Positions 6,816 through 15,609 of a stretch of 64,000 nt of DNA are shown piece after piece. The stretch is from Hallerella porci (GTDB taxonomy: Bacteria; Fibrobacterota; Fibrobacteria; Fibrobacterales; Fibrobacteraceae): NCBI RefSeq assembly GCF_003148885.1, contig NZ_QGHD01000010.1:5219-69218 (forward strand), written 5' to 3'. Position numbers and translations under genes: made by a program. Numbering within the stretch: the first letter of the stretch is position 1; each line of letters starts with the position of its first letter. The notes beneath the pieces were generated by a model, which was given only the letters and a program-made list of their open reading frames with translations, did no database searches and had not been told where the DNA came from.

Positions 6816-6893
6816 AGTGTGCAAAACGAGTGTCGCAGAAAAATGCTTGCATTTTTCTATGACCGAGTGCAGCCACGGACGCCATCGGCGTCA
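6816..6893 (+). repeat. Palindromic element E5 inside thrS
   Basis: Flank AAAACGAGTGTCGC, perfect 22-bp palindrome at 6837-6858 (arm AGAAAAATGC, centre CTTG), ATGACCGAGTGCAG, then a second hairpin at 6878-6892 (GACGCC, loop ATC, GGCGTC). It interrupts thrS between codons for YGPK and LEFTLK. Exact ends are uncertain by a few bases. Confidence 0.75.
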
Positions 6894-7009
6894 ACCTCGA
6901 ATTCACGCTCAAGGATAGCCTCGGTCGTGACTGGCAGTGCGGTACGATCCAGGTGGACTTCAACTTGCCGCAGCGCCTCGGCGCCGAATATGTCGGTAAG
7001 GACAACCAG

Positions 7010-7090
7010 TAATGCGCAAGGCGAATCCAGCAAAAATACGCTTGCGTATTTTTATTGGTGAGCCGCAGCCATAGACGCCAAAGGCGTCAA
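7010..7090 (+). repeat. Palindromic insert, element E6 (right copy)
   Basis: Identical to 13-93 and at the same position of thrS: palindrome 7032-7053, second hairpin 7074-7088. The surrounding sequence from 6998 stays identical to 1-110 and then diverges gradually, so the insertion predates the duplication of the thrS segment. Confidence 0.78.
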
Positions 7091-7530
7091 AAGCACATTC
7101 CGGTGATGTTGCACCGTGCCGCCGTGGGTTCCATCGAACGCTTCCTCGGCATTCTCATTGAAGAATTCATGGGCGATTTCCCGCTGTGGATCGCTCCGGT
7201 GCAGGCCCGCGTGCTCCCGATTTCCGAGAAGTTTGTCGATTATGCGAATAAGGTAAAAGACGAACTCGTCGCTGCTGGCGTCCGCACAGAAATCGATGAA
7301 TCGAACGAAAAACTCGGTTACAAGATTCGTCAATGCGAACTGCAGAAAGTGCCGTATCTTTTGATCGTTGGCGAAAAAGAAGTGACAGATAATGTCATCT
7401 CTGTTCGCAAACGCAAAGATGGCGACAAGGGTTCGATGAGCGTGCAAGCTTTCATCGACATGACCGCAGACGATCGCAAAGTTGTCCGGTAAAATTTTCT
7501 GCAGATTTTTTGTCTGCGAAAAATGAAATG

Positions 7531-7560
7531 GAGCACCGCGCAAGCGGTGCTCTTTTCGTT
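7531..7560 (+). terminator. Terminator after right thrS copy
   Basis: GAGCACCGC and GCGGTGCTC form a perfect 9-bp stem with loop GCAA, followed by TTTTCGTTTT. Confidence 0.8.
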
Positions 7561-7600
7561 TTAAAAATCAAAAAGAAAAATGAAAAACTAAATTTATCCT

Positions 7601-8791
7601 ATGAATTTTTTGTTCAATTTAGTCGCAGTGCAGCCGATTCACAGCGCAAAATTTCACGGTGGCGGTTCGTATGGCGAAGTGCTTTTCCGCGCAATCGTCA
7701 AGAATTTATTTGAAACGGAACAGCCAAAAAATGTGCGGCTATTTTGTGCTTATGATGCGAAAAAATTTTTGCATCCAGAAATTGCCGAATTGTGCAAACG
7801 CTTTGCAATTCCTCTTTGCGATGTGAACGAAAAATCGCCGCAGATGGTTATCGACGAAAACGCAATCGATACATTTTACACGCCGCTTTATTCCCTCGAA
7901 AAAAAGTGGGATGTGCAAGTAAAAAATTTCAAATTCACGTGGCACGGCGTGCGGGCTCTTGAAATCGCTTACAGTCCGCTCGGCATTTCTTTCGCCAAAT
8001 CTTTTTCCCAAAAAATGGAAGCGCTTGTGCGCTATCGCGAAATTTGGAAATCACAATTTTACAAACCGAAATATAATGCTTTAGCCGATCGCATCGCTCG
8101 CGGAAATGTGCAAACGATAACGGTCAGCGAACACAGTCGCGCTTCTATTCGCGCCTTTTTTCCGCAGTTAATGCAAACGGAAATTCCTGTTTTTTATAGC
8201 CCGATGGACGAAGTCTCGCCAAGCGGAAAATTGCCCGCAGGAATTCTTCCGAAAAAATATTTCTTGCTCACGAGTGGCGCGCGCTGGGAAAAAAATAATC
8301 TGCGAGCTGTGCGCGCATTCGACGATCTCATCGAATCGCTTTCGCTTCAAAATTTTGAATACAAAGTCATCGTCACCGGCGTCACGCAAGAAAAAGTTTA
8401 TCGCAGCCATTTACGGCATCCCGAAAATTTTGTTTTCCTCGGTTATGTTGAAACCGAAGAACTTGAAATGTTGCACGAAAATGCCTACGCATTTATTTTC
8501 CCGAGTTTAAACGAAGGCTTTGGTTATCCGCCGGTGCAATCGATGCGTTACGGCGTTCCTGTTGCCGCGAGCGGCACGACTTCGATTCCCGAAGTTTGCG
8601 GCGACGCTGCAATTTACTTTGATCCGTATTCCGAAAGTGAAATTAAAAATCGCTTTGTGCAATTACTCGATCCTAAGATTTATCACGATTATGCAGAACG
8701 CGCCAAAAGGCGTTACGCGCAAATTCGAGAACGTCAAAATGCCGATTTAGAAAAAGCGGTAAAATGGTGCTTAACGGAAAATGAAAAATGA
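7601..8791 (+). CDS. GT4-type glycosyltransferase
   Basis: 396 residues. A retaining glycosyltransferase of the GT-B fold, probably moving a nucleotide-sugar residue onto an envelope glycan. The N-terminus has the Gly-rich acceptor-side loop HGGGSYGEVLF (19-29). The C-terminal Rossmann domain starts near YFLLTSGARWEKNN and has the family signature FPSLNEGFGYPPVQSM with the phosphate-binding Glu at about 305, followed by VPVAASGTTSIPEVCGDAA. No signal peptide, hence cytosolic. It overlaps the next gene by four bases (ATGA), so it acts with an LtaS-like enzyme, likely in surface glycan or polyol-phosphate decoration. Substrate unknown. Confidence 0.85.
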   Translation: MNFLFNLVAVQPIHSAKFHGGGSYGEVLFRAIVKNLFETEQPKNVRLFCAYDAKKFLHPEIAELCKRFAIPLCDVNEKSPQMVIDENAIDTFYTPLYSLEKKWDVQVKNFKFTWHGVRALEIAYSPLGISFAKSFSQKMEALVRYREIWKSQFYKPKYNALADRIARGNVQTITVSEHSRASIRAFFPQLMQTEIPVFYSPMDEVSPSGKLPAGILPKKYFLLTSGARWEKNNLRAVRAFDDLIESLSLQNFEYKVIVTGVTQEKVYRSHLRHPENFVFLGYVETEELEMLHENAYAFIFPSLNEGFGYPPVQSMRYGVPVAASGTTSIPEVCGDAAIYFDPYSESEIKNRFVQLLDPKIYHDYAERAKRRYAQIRERQNADLEKAVKWCLTENEK

Positions 8792-10749
8792 TGCGATTCA
8801 TTAAAAATCCATTTATCTTGATTACGCTTTTTGCATTCCTTTTGCAGACTGCGCTTTTTATTTTCTTTTACGCATTGCCCGATCCGCTCGGACTTTCGAT
8901 GCCCGAAATGTTTTCGGGAAAAATGCTTTGGCAATTCTCAATGACTTATGGCGCCATTTTGGTTTTGTCTTCGTTATTTGCATTTGCCAAAGCGCCGCGG
9001 GCTCTTTCGATTTTTTACGTCTTTTACTTTTTCTTCGCCATCGTCGATTACGAAGTTTTTCGTTTCACGCATCAACGGCTTTCGTATTCGTATCTGCGCA
9101 CCTATTTTCATTTTTCAAATATTTCGGATTCGACGACGACATCGACTCTCGGCGGGGAATTGGGAACGTATTTGTATTTGGCGGCGCTATTCTTAACGAT
9201 TGCAGCGGCGATTGCTTTTTGCGTTTTCTTTACCTGGCGAAATCGAAAATTAAAGCGCGCTGGAAAATCGACGAAGCTCGTCTTCAGCAAAAAAATTCCG
9301 GTGACGATGTGTGTCTCGGGACTTGTCCTTTCGGTAATTCCGCTGATTCTTTTTTTAGCGGGAACGCGCGGTGAAAAAATAATTCCGATAATCAATTTTC
9401 CGGTGGACATGCGTTTTACTTTGGGAAAGCACACGATTACGGCTCCGATTTTGCACATTGCCGCCGAAGAAACTTTTGAATTTGTCCGCGATAATTACAA
9501 AGTCACCAACGAACTTGTTAGCGATTTAGATGCATTCCTCCCGAAAGATTTTTCCGCCAATCGAGAAAACGTTGAATATCCTGGTTACCGCAAAGAATTG
9601 ACAGCGCCTTTCAAAGCGACGCATCCGTATAATATCGTTTTTATTTTTGGCGAATCATTTAAAGGGCGAATCTTTAATCAAATGCTCGAAGGCGATACCG
9701 CATTAGCGCCGAATATTTGGAAACTTGCCCGTGGCGATTATTTTAAAAATGGCGGCGGAACTCTTTGGTTCAAAAATGCATTCAGCGGAAGTTATCCGAC
9801 TGTGCGTGGCACGATGGCGACGTATCTCGGTTTTCCGTCGCATCCGAATCGCGATTTGCCGAGCTTTTATGCGTCCAATCATTTCAAAGGATTTCCCGAA
9901 TATCTCGTCGATTATAAACGTTTTTATGTGACGATTTCCAATCCGATTTTTGATCACACGTTGCCGTTTGTCGAAAAATTTTACGACGATTGGAAAGCTC
10001 TTGAAGATCCTGAAATCCCTGGAACGATGGATAGCCTCGGCGCAGACAATGCCATTCAAACATTGGAAAAATTGCCCGCCGATAAAAATTGGCTTCTTTT
10101 ATTTAATACGATTGCAACGCACATTCCGTTCCGCAATTATCCAGAATCGTGGGCCGCAAAACCCGATGACGATGCGATGTTCCGTTATCGCAGCGCGCTT
10201 CGTTATACCGACGCCCAACTCGGCAGATTTTTCTCGGCACTTGCCGAACGCGAAGATTTCGAAAAGACGGTAATTATTTTGCTCGGCGATCACGATACGC
10301 CGGTAGATTCGGTGGATTATCATGTTCCGCAGCCGCTCGGTGTTGCTGCTGCGCGGATTTTTATCGGCATCTTTTCACCCGATTCGTCTCTCTTAAACGG
10401 TCTTCAAGTCCGCGAAGATGTCGCTTCGCAGTTGGATATTGCACCGACGATTTTGGATTTGGCACAAGTCCGTGCGCCGAGTCATTTCTGGGGCTACGAT
10501 TTACTTTCCGAAATGCGTCCCGCCGAACAGCCTTCGTTATTCTACACGCAAAACGCTTACTATTTAGGCTTCCGCGATTCCGTTCTCGTCGGCGGCTTGG
10601 ATAATGAAGATGTTTACGTCGGAAAGCACGAAGAATTTGTGCGCACAGAAGATTCTACCGCCAAGGCTTGGCAGAAACACGCCATCGGTGCAAGCAAAGT
10701 CCTGCGCTCTCTTTTGCGCAATGATAAAATGCAATATTTGCCTCATTAA
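8788..10749 (+). CDS. LtaS-like membrane sulfatase-fold transferase
   Basis: 653 residues. About five N-terminal membrane segments (near 10-32, 48-68, 72-92, 125-150, 172-195) are followed by a periplasmic alkaline-phosphatase/sulfatase-fold domain from about 280. FIFGESFKGRI holds the first metal-binding Glu, AFSGSYPTVRGTMATYLGFP holds the likely Thr nucleophile, and LLGDHDTPVD is the Asp-His metal pair. Family members (LtaS, OpgB, EptA types) transfer phosphoglycerol or phosphoethanolamine onto envelope glycans or lipids. Coupled by overlap to the GT4 gene upstream. The exact donor and acceptor cannot be told. Confidence 0.8.
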   Translation: MMRFIKNPFILITLFAFLLQTALFIFFYALPDPLGLSMPEMFSGKMLWQFSMTYGAILVLSSLFAFAKAPRALSIFYVFYFFFAIVDYEVFRFTHQRLSYSYLRTYFHFSNISDSTTTSTLGGELGTYLYLAALFLTIAAAIAFCVFFTWRNRKLKRAGKSTKLVFSKKIPVTMCVSGLVLSVIPLILFLAGTRGEKIIPIINFPVDMRFTLGKHTITAPILHIAAEETFEFVRDNYKVTNELVSDLDAFLPKDFSANRENVEYPGYRKELTAPFKATHPYNIVFIFGESFKGRIFNQMLEGDTALAPNIWKLARGDYFKNGGGTLWFKNAFSGSYPTVRGTMATYLGFPSHPNRDLPSFYASNHFKGFPEYLVDYKRFYVTISNPIFDHTLPFVEKFYDDWKALEDPEIPGTMDSLGADNAIQTLEKLPADKNWLLLFNTIATHIPFRNYPESWAAKPDDDAMFRYRSALRYTDAQLGRFFSALAEREDFEKTVIILLGDHDTPVDSVDYHVPQPLGVAAARIFIGIFSPDSSLLNGLQVREDVASQLDIAPTILDLAQVRAPSHFWGYDLLSEMRPAEQPSLFYTQNAYYLGFRDSVLVGGLDNEDVYVGKHEEFVRTEDSTAKAWQKHAIGASKVLRSLLRNDKMQYLPH

Positions 10750-10954
10750 CAGTTGGAAAGTTAGTGCTTGCTGGGCTCAAAACCAAAGCGAATGTTTGAA
10801 CAGTTAATTTTTGTGTAAAATTGTTCCAACTGCGAATAAGTTTTCCCTTGTAAGTAGAAAATAGTTTCTATATATTAGAAAGAGAATTTCAAAGGCTTGC
10901 CTTTGGGATGAAATTTTTCTAACGCTTGCCGCTTGGCTGTAGATAGGAGAGTTT
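10750..10954. other. Intergenic region with small CTTG palindrome
   Basis: 205 bp without a gene. The palindrome AAAGGC-TT-GCCTTT lies at about 10890-10903 and is followed within 20 bases by TTTTTCTAACGC, loosely like the GTTTCTGTAACGC tail of E4. The E-family flanks are absent. It may be a decayed relative or chance. Confidence 0.3.
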
Positions 10955-11593
10955 ATGCGGAAAAAGTTGGGCTTTACACTCATTGAAATGATGGTCGTGA
11001 TTATGATTATCGGCCTTCTTGCTGCGGTTGGTGTTCCGGCGATTGCCAATGCGGTAGAACGCACCCGTCGCGGTGTGGACTATTATAATGCAAAATTGGT
11101 GATGAACACTTTGGAACGCGCCTTGGATACCGGTGAACTTTATTTGGAAGATGATAATCAAGAAAAAGGCATTTGGGTTTTGATGTGCCGCGACCAAAAA
11201 ACTTGCACCAAGAATTATGGCAGCGGAAATTTGAAAGGGGTTTATTTCTGCGGAGCTGAAAAAAATGTAGTCATCGGCAATACGACGACGGGCGCATCGG
11301 GCTGGAATGCAGGTCGTGACTGGAATAAATTTAATACGAACGTGGAAAAACTCATTTCGGGAAATGGCGTGAATTTGGCATCTCTCAAAGTGACTTCGCA
11401 TCCTGATAAGTCCTCAAAAAATCGCGCAGAATGGACAGGTTGGGATTGGATTGCGGTTCAAGTTTCCCGCGAAAAAGATGGAACGATGCGTTCTCAAATG
11501 TGGAGCGGATTTTCCGAAGATGATATCGGAAATACGCGCAGCAGAACGAAAGACCGCGGCAATACTTATATCGAAAAATATTATTGGAAATAA
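10955..11593 (+). CDS. Type IV prepilin / pseudopilin-like protein
   Basis: 212 residues. The N-terminus MRKKLGFTLIEMMVVIMIIGLLAAVGVPAIAN is a classic class III signal: prepilin peptidase cuts after Gly6, Phe7 becomes residue 1, and Glu11 is the conserved +5 Glu. The hydrophobic helix is followed by a globular domain with a Cys pair (MCRDQKTC, then YFCGAE). It could be a pilus subunit or a type II secretion pseudopilin. No other pilus genes are adjacent, so assembly genes must lie elsewhere. Stand-alone prepilin genes like this are common in Fibrobacter. Confidence 0.85.
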   Translation: MRKKLGFTLIEMMVVIMIIGLLAAVGVPAIANAVERTRRGVDYYNAKLVMNTLERALDTGELYLEDDNQEKGIWVLMCRDQKTCTKNYGSGNLKGVYFCGAEKNVVIGNTTTGASGWNAGRDWNKFNTNVEKLISGNGVNLASLKVTSHPDKSSKNRAEWTGWDWIAVQVSREKDGTMRSQMWSGFSEDDIGNTRSRTKDRGNTYIEKYYWK

Positions 11594-11616
11594 GGATTTT
11601 AATTCATCGTTTCTGT

Positions 11617-12525
11617 ATGATTCAAAAACTTCGTGAAGCGTTAAACGCAGTTATTTTAGGAAAAGCAGAATCGATAGATTTGCTATTGGCCGCCCTTTTT
11701 GCGGGCGGTCATGTTCTTATTGAAGATGCACCGGGAACAGGGAAAACGACTCTTGCCAAAGCGTTAGCAAAAGTCATCGGCGCAGATTTTTCTCGCATTC
11801 AATTTACTCCGGATTTGCTTCCGGCCGATGTGACAGGCGGTGCCATTTTTCGCCCTTCGACTGGGGAATTTGAACTGCGCAAAGGTCCTGTCTTTACGGA
11901 GATTTTACTCGCTGACGAAATCAACCGTGCATCACCGAGGACGCAGAGCGCACTTCTCGAAGCGATGGAAGAATTTCAAGTTTCCATCGAAGGAAAAACT
12001 TTAAAACTTCCCGCATTGTTTATGGTTCTTGCAACGGAAAATCCGATTGAATTTCATGGCGTATTTCCGCTGCCCGAAGCGCAGATGGACCGCTTTTTAG
12101 TGCGGCTTTCTCTCGGGTATCCGACTGCCGAAACGGAACTCGGCATTTTGCGTTCGCACCGCACTGAAACGCCGATTGAAAAATTGCAACCGGAGACAAC
12201 TCCCGCAGAAATTTTGCGCATTCGCGAACAAGTCAAGCAAATTTTTGTCGAAGAATCTTTGGAAAATTACATTGTTACTTTGGTGCAGAAAACGCGGAGC
12301 CACGCAGAAATTCGTTTGCCGGCAAGTCCGCGGGCTGGGCTTTCTCTTTTGCGGATGGCGCAAGCTCTCGCTTGGATGGACTCGCGGAATTTTGTCAAAC
12401 CCGACGATATTTTGCGGGCGTATTTCCCTGTAATGGCACACCGCATTTTTGCAAAAGATGCCGACGAAGGCGCCGTGCAAAAAATTTTAGACGAAATTAA
12501 AAATCAAGTGCGCATTCCCGCTTAA
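11617..12525 (+). CDS. MoxR-family AAA+ ATPase
   Basis: 302 residues from the ATG at 11617; a TTG 33 bases earlier would overlap the pilin gene. Walker A DAPGTGKTTLAKAL (about 37-50), Walker B LLADEINR, sensor region ATENPIEFHGVFPLPEAQMDRF. MoxR ATPases act as chaperones that mature or regulate protein complexes, often with a DUF58 protein, as here. It heads a MoxR-DUF58-transglutaminase operon, a conserved arrangement of unknown precise target. Confidence 0.92.
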   Translation: MIQKLREALNAVILGKAESIDLLLAALFAGGHVLIEDAPGTGKTTLAKALAKVIGADFSRIQFTPDLLPADVTGGAIFRPSTGEFELRKGPVFTEILLADEINRASPRTQSALLEAMEEFQVSIEGKTLKLPALFMVLATENPIEFHGVFPLPEAQMDRFLVRLSLGYPTAETELGILRSHRTETPIEKLQPETTPAEILRIREQVKQIFVEESLENYIVTLVQKTRSHAEIRLPASPRAGLSLLRMAQALAWMDSRNFVKPDDILRAYFPVMAHRIFAKDADEGAVQKILDEIKNQVRIPA

Positions 12526-12540
12526 ATTTTTGGCGGATCG

Positions 12541-13731
12541 ATGAAACGATTGCTAAAAACTCTTCGATTTTTGAAAAAAGAATATCCGAAAATGTCCCGC
12601 AAAACGGGAGTTTTAATGTATTTCTTTTTCTTTTGGGATGAACGTTTGACGGCGCTCGGACACACTCTTTCGGTGTTTCTTTTCTTTTCGCTTTTTATGA
12701 TTTGGGCGCCGGGTGCGATGGCGGTAAAAGCGTTTTTATTTTTCTGCGATGCGCTTTTAATGACTTCAATTTTTCTTTTGTGGCCGACGAAAAAATTGCA
12801 AATCAAAAATGTCCGCATGGAAAATGCTATCGAAGGAAATGCGGCAAAAATCTCTGCAATCGTCGAAGGCGAAAAATTTTTTCGGGCGGTGCGATTGGGC
12901 TCTTATCGAATGCATCCGGCATTAAAATTTTTACCCGCTGAAAATTTTCGTCCGCTTCCCGCTTTTGTTTCCGAAGAATTTTTTGCAAAAGTGCAGACGA
13001 GTCGGCGCGGCGTTTTTGAATTGCCGCATATCGCAGTCGCCATTCCCGATGCATTGGGCGTCGCCACGATTTTAAAAGTCTTTCCCGAAAAAAAAGAATT
13101 GGTCGTTTATCCGCAAAAAATTTCGGTGAACTCGTTGAATTTTTTGAGCTTAGGAATTAGCGGGCGCGCATTTGCGCCGTATTTGCGTCCGGAATTTCAA
13201 CGTGGACAAGATTTCGTAGGCGTCCGCGAATATTGTGAAGGCGATTCTCTCCGCGATTTACATCACAAAGCTTTTGCGCGTTACGGAAAACCGTTTACAA
13301 AAGAATTTGCCTTTGAACGCGGCCGCGGAATCGTTCTGCTTTTGGATATTGCATGTGAAAAATTAGCGGATAAAGCGCGTGTCGAAAATGCGGTGCGTTT
13401 ATGCGCAGGCGTTGTCGAATGGCTTGCGTCGCGTTCTCTTCTCGGCAGATTTTTCATCGGGAATCGAGAAATTACGCAGACAAAAAATTCGCCGTTGGAA
13501 TCGGTGATGGACGCGCTTGCGCGCGCTCCGTATCCAGAACTAGGCAAAGAATTTCCGAAGCCAGAACGCTGGGCGCCTGCGGCGCGCCCGATGGCACCCG
13601 TGCTTTCTATTTCGGTGTTGCCGTTAACGTCGGATTTGATTACGAAGCAAATTATTGTCGCCGAAGAAAATGCAGAATCCGATTCCGTTTTGCAAATTGC
13701 AATTTCTTCTGCGCAAGGAGTTTCGTTATGA
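12541..13731 (+). CDS. DUF58 domain protein
   Basis: 396 residues. Two N-terminal membrane helices (about 35-75), then a beta-rich region and the DUF58 block FQRGQDFVGVREYCEGDSLR (about 219-238), with HHKAFARYGKPFTKEF and a von Willebrand A-like strand GIVLLLDIA after it. DUF58 proteins are usual partners of MoxR ATPases. The last codons overlap the next start (TTATGA). Confidence 0.88.
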   Translation: MKRLLKTLRFLKKEYPKMSRKTGVLMYFFFFWDERLTALGHTLSVFLFFSLFMIWAPGAMAVKAFLFFCDALLMTSIFLLWPTKKLQIKNVRMENAIEGNAAKISAIVEGEKFFRAVRLGSYRMHPALKFLPAENFRPLPAFVSEEFFAKVQTSRRGVFELPHIAVAIPDALGVATILKVFPEKKELVVYPQKISVNSLNFLSLGISGRAFAPYLRPEFQRGQDFVGVREYCEGDSLRDLHHKAFARYGKPFTKEFAFERGRGIVLLLDIACEKLADKARVENAVRLCAGVVEWLASRSLLGRFFIGNREITQTKNSPLESVMDALARAPYPELGKEFPKPERWAPAARPMAPVLSISVLPLTSDLITKQIIVAEENAESDSVLQIAISSAQGVSL

Positions 13732-15593
13732 AACTTCTTTGGGAAATGCTTTTTCTCTTCAGCGTAATTTTAACGCTTTCCATTTCTTCGGAAATTTACG
13801 GGCTCGGAATTCCTGCGATTTGCTTTTTGATTTTTGCATTTCAAAAACGGCGACTCGGAAAAATTTTTGCTTACCGAAAAAGCGTTGCTTATTTAGCGAT
13901 TGTGCCGTTTGCGTTTTGGTGGTTTTTATCGCCGTCGCAGAATGGCGTTTTTTCGCAGTGGCTTTTGATTATTCCTTCTTGGTATTTTTTATTTCTCGCT
14001 TTGTGGCAATGGAAAAGTGTTGGACGCGGCGGTTATTCGGTTTTTGTTTATTGGAATGCGTTATTCGTTTTATTGCTTTCGCTTCGCGAATGGAATGCGG
14101 TAACTCTTGGCTTTCTCGCTCTAGCATTTTTATTTCTTCTTTTTGCAACTGCGCCCGCATTAAAACGCCCAAAAAATTGGCTGCAACTTTTGCTTTCCAT
14201 TTTACTCGCTGGATTTTTTGTTTCGTCATTTCAAAGGCTTTATGAATGGCGACAGAAACGTTATATGTCGGGTGCGTGGGAAGAAAATTATCGCGAAGAA
14301 CGCTCGATGATGGGATTTTCCAATGTGGCAGCGCTCGGTTCTTTTGAACGCAATTTTTCGTCAAAACGAAATGCGCAAATTGTGCTTCGCCTTTTTACCG
14401 ATCGGGCGCCGACTTATTTGCGGGCAGTTGCTTACGGCGATTATTCTGCGGGCATTTGGAATTTGCCGAAAAGTGAAACGTGGCTTTTCCCAGAACGTTA
14501 CATCGGCGATTATGCGGTTTTTGGTTCGGCGGATTCGGCGAAGGCGACTTGGGTGCAATCTGCGTTAAGCACATTTGATTTTGCGTTTGCGCCGCCGGGC
14601 GCTGCGGTGGCTTTGAAAGAAGCGGATTCGGTCAAACGCATTGCGGGCAATTCATTTTATCTTTCCGAAGAAAATAAAAGCGATTGGTATTATGTCGAAT
14701 CGAATTTTTTGGATACCGCAGAAACAGAAAAATTTTTGAATACGCCACATCGATTGGATTCTTTGTTAAATGAAATTTGCGCAGCGATGCATCTTGATTC
14801 TTCGGATCAAGCGAAAATGGCGACGCAAAAAATTCGGCAATATTTTCTTGAAAATTTTTCGTATTCGTTGCAAATGCCGCGGCGAAAATCGGGCGAAGAA
14901 CCGCTGATTTTATTTTGGAAAAATCGCAAAGGATTTTGTGAATACTACGCAACTCTTTCGACTTTACTTTTGCGCAAATTGAAAATTCCCGCGCGTTATG
15001 TTGTAGGATTTGCAAATCCAGAAGTCGCTGAAAGCGGCGGCTATTTTGTTTTCCGAAGAAATCGTTCGCACGCTTGGGTCGAAGTTTTTGACGGAGAATG
15101 GAAAATTTTTGATCCGACTCCGCCGATTCCTTTTGAATCGCATTCCGCAGGATTTTTTGAAAAGTGGAGCGAAAAATTCAAAGCAAAATGCGTTTACGGA
15201 ATGCATTTATTGCGCGACGGAAATTGGCGAAAATCTCTCGACTCTTGGAGTAATGCGGTGGAAGCGCTACTCAAAAGCACTTGGTTTTATTCGGGAATTT
15301 TCGTTTTTGCGTTAATGATTACTTTGTATGTAGTCGTAAAACGCCATCTTCGTCAAAAGCAGAAAAAATCGCAGAATTTAAAAATCCAAGAATTGCAAAA
15401 ATTGCTGCGGAAAACCGAAAAAGTTTTGGCGCATTTTGGGTTCGTCCGTGCGCCCGCTGAAACGGTTTCGCAATTTATTTTGCGATTAGAAAAAGCGAAA
15501 ACGCAGAGAATTCTTTCGCCAAAGAAAATGGCGCACTTAGAAAGTGCGCTCCAGAATTTACAGAAATATGAAAACGAAAGATGGTGCAGATAA
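13728..15593 (+). CDS. TgpA-like membrane transglutaminase-fold protein
   Basis: 621 residues from the ATG at 13728, with AAGGAG 8 bases upstream; the frame is open further upstream but only in the shadow of DUF58. About six N-terminal membrane helices (1-200), a periplasmic transglutaminase-like domain with GFCEYYATLSTLLLRKLKIP (Cys about 404), RSHAWVEVFDGEW (His about 449) and FDPTPP (Asp about 463), then a further helix near 515-540 and a cytosolic tail. The Cys-His-Asp triad is complete. Family members include TgpA of Pseudomonas; the substrate is unknown. Confidence 0.88.
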   Translation: MKLLWEMLFLFSVILTLSISSEIYGLGIPAICFLIFAFQKRRLGKIFAYRKSVAYLAIVPFAFWWFLSPSQNGVFSQWLLIIPSWYFLFLALWQWKSVGRGGYSVFVYWNALFVLLLSLREWNAVTLGFLALAFLFLLFATAPALKRPKNWLQLLLSILLAGFFVSSFQRLYEWRQKRYMSGAWEENYREERSMMGFSNVAALGSFERNFSSKRNAQIVLRLFTDRAPTYLRAVAYGDYSAGIWNLPKSETWLFPERYIGDYAVFGSADSAKATWVQSALSTFDFAFAPPGAAVALKEADSVKRIAGNSFYLSEENKSDWYYVESNFLDTAETEKFLNTPHRLDSLLNEICAAMHLDSSDQAKMATQKIRQYFLENFSYSLQMPRRKSGEEPLILFWKNRKGFCEYYATLSTLLLRKLKIPARYVVGFANPEVAESGGYFVFRRNRSHAWVEVFDGEWKIFDPTPPIPFESHSAGFFEKWSEKFKAKCVYGMHLLRDGNWRKSLDSWSNAVEALLKSTWFYSGIFVFALMITLYVVVKRHLRQKQKKSQNLKIQELQKLLRKTEKVLAHFGFVRAPAETVSQFILRLEKAKTQRILSPKKMAHLESALQNLQKYENERWCR

Positions 15594-15603
15594 ATTCTGC
15601 ACC
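15583..15603. terminator. Hairpin between convergent genes
   Basis: GGTGCAGA, loop TAAAT, TCTGCACC, spanning the stop codon of the transglutaminase gene just before the convergent FKBP gene ends. There is no strong T-run on either strand, so terminator function is tentative. Confidence 0.4.
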
Positions 15604-15609
15604 GCTAAA

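Larger units (their letters stand above)
6605..7492 (+). pseudogene. thrS: thrS right copy, 5'-truncated and interrupted
   Basis: It begins mid-gene ([18 protein letters not shown]) with no N-terminal TGS or editing domains. The catalytic core reads [15 protein letters not shown] and EGAFYGPK, is cut by E5, resumes [18 protein letters not shown], is cut by E6, and resumes HIPVMLHRAAVGSIERFLG through the anticodon-binding domain to TAA at 7490-7492. E5 shifts the frame and carries stops; E6 keeps frame but starts with TAA. Codons are GC-leaning up to about 7200 and AT-leaning afterwards, so this looks like a recombinant between a foreign and a resident thrS. Confidence 0.85.

Noticed and set aside
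10890-10915. AAAGGC-TT-GCCTTT as a seventh E element
   Set aside because: It has the CTTG-centred palindrome but neither conserved flank; kept only as a possible relic.
13401-13727. Upstream extension of the transglutaminase frame
   Set aside because: It overlaps the DUF58 gene in another frame; the ATG at 13728 has a good ribosome-binding site and begins a membrane helix.
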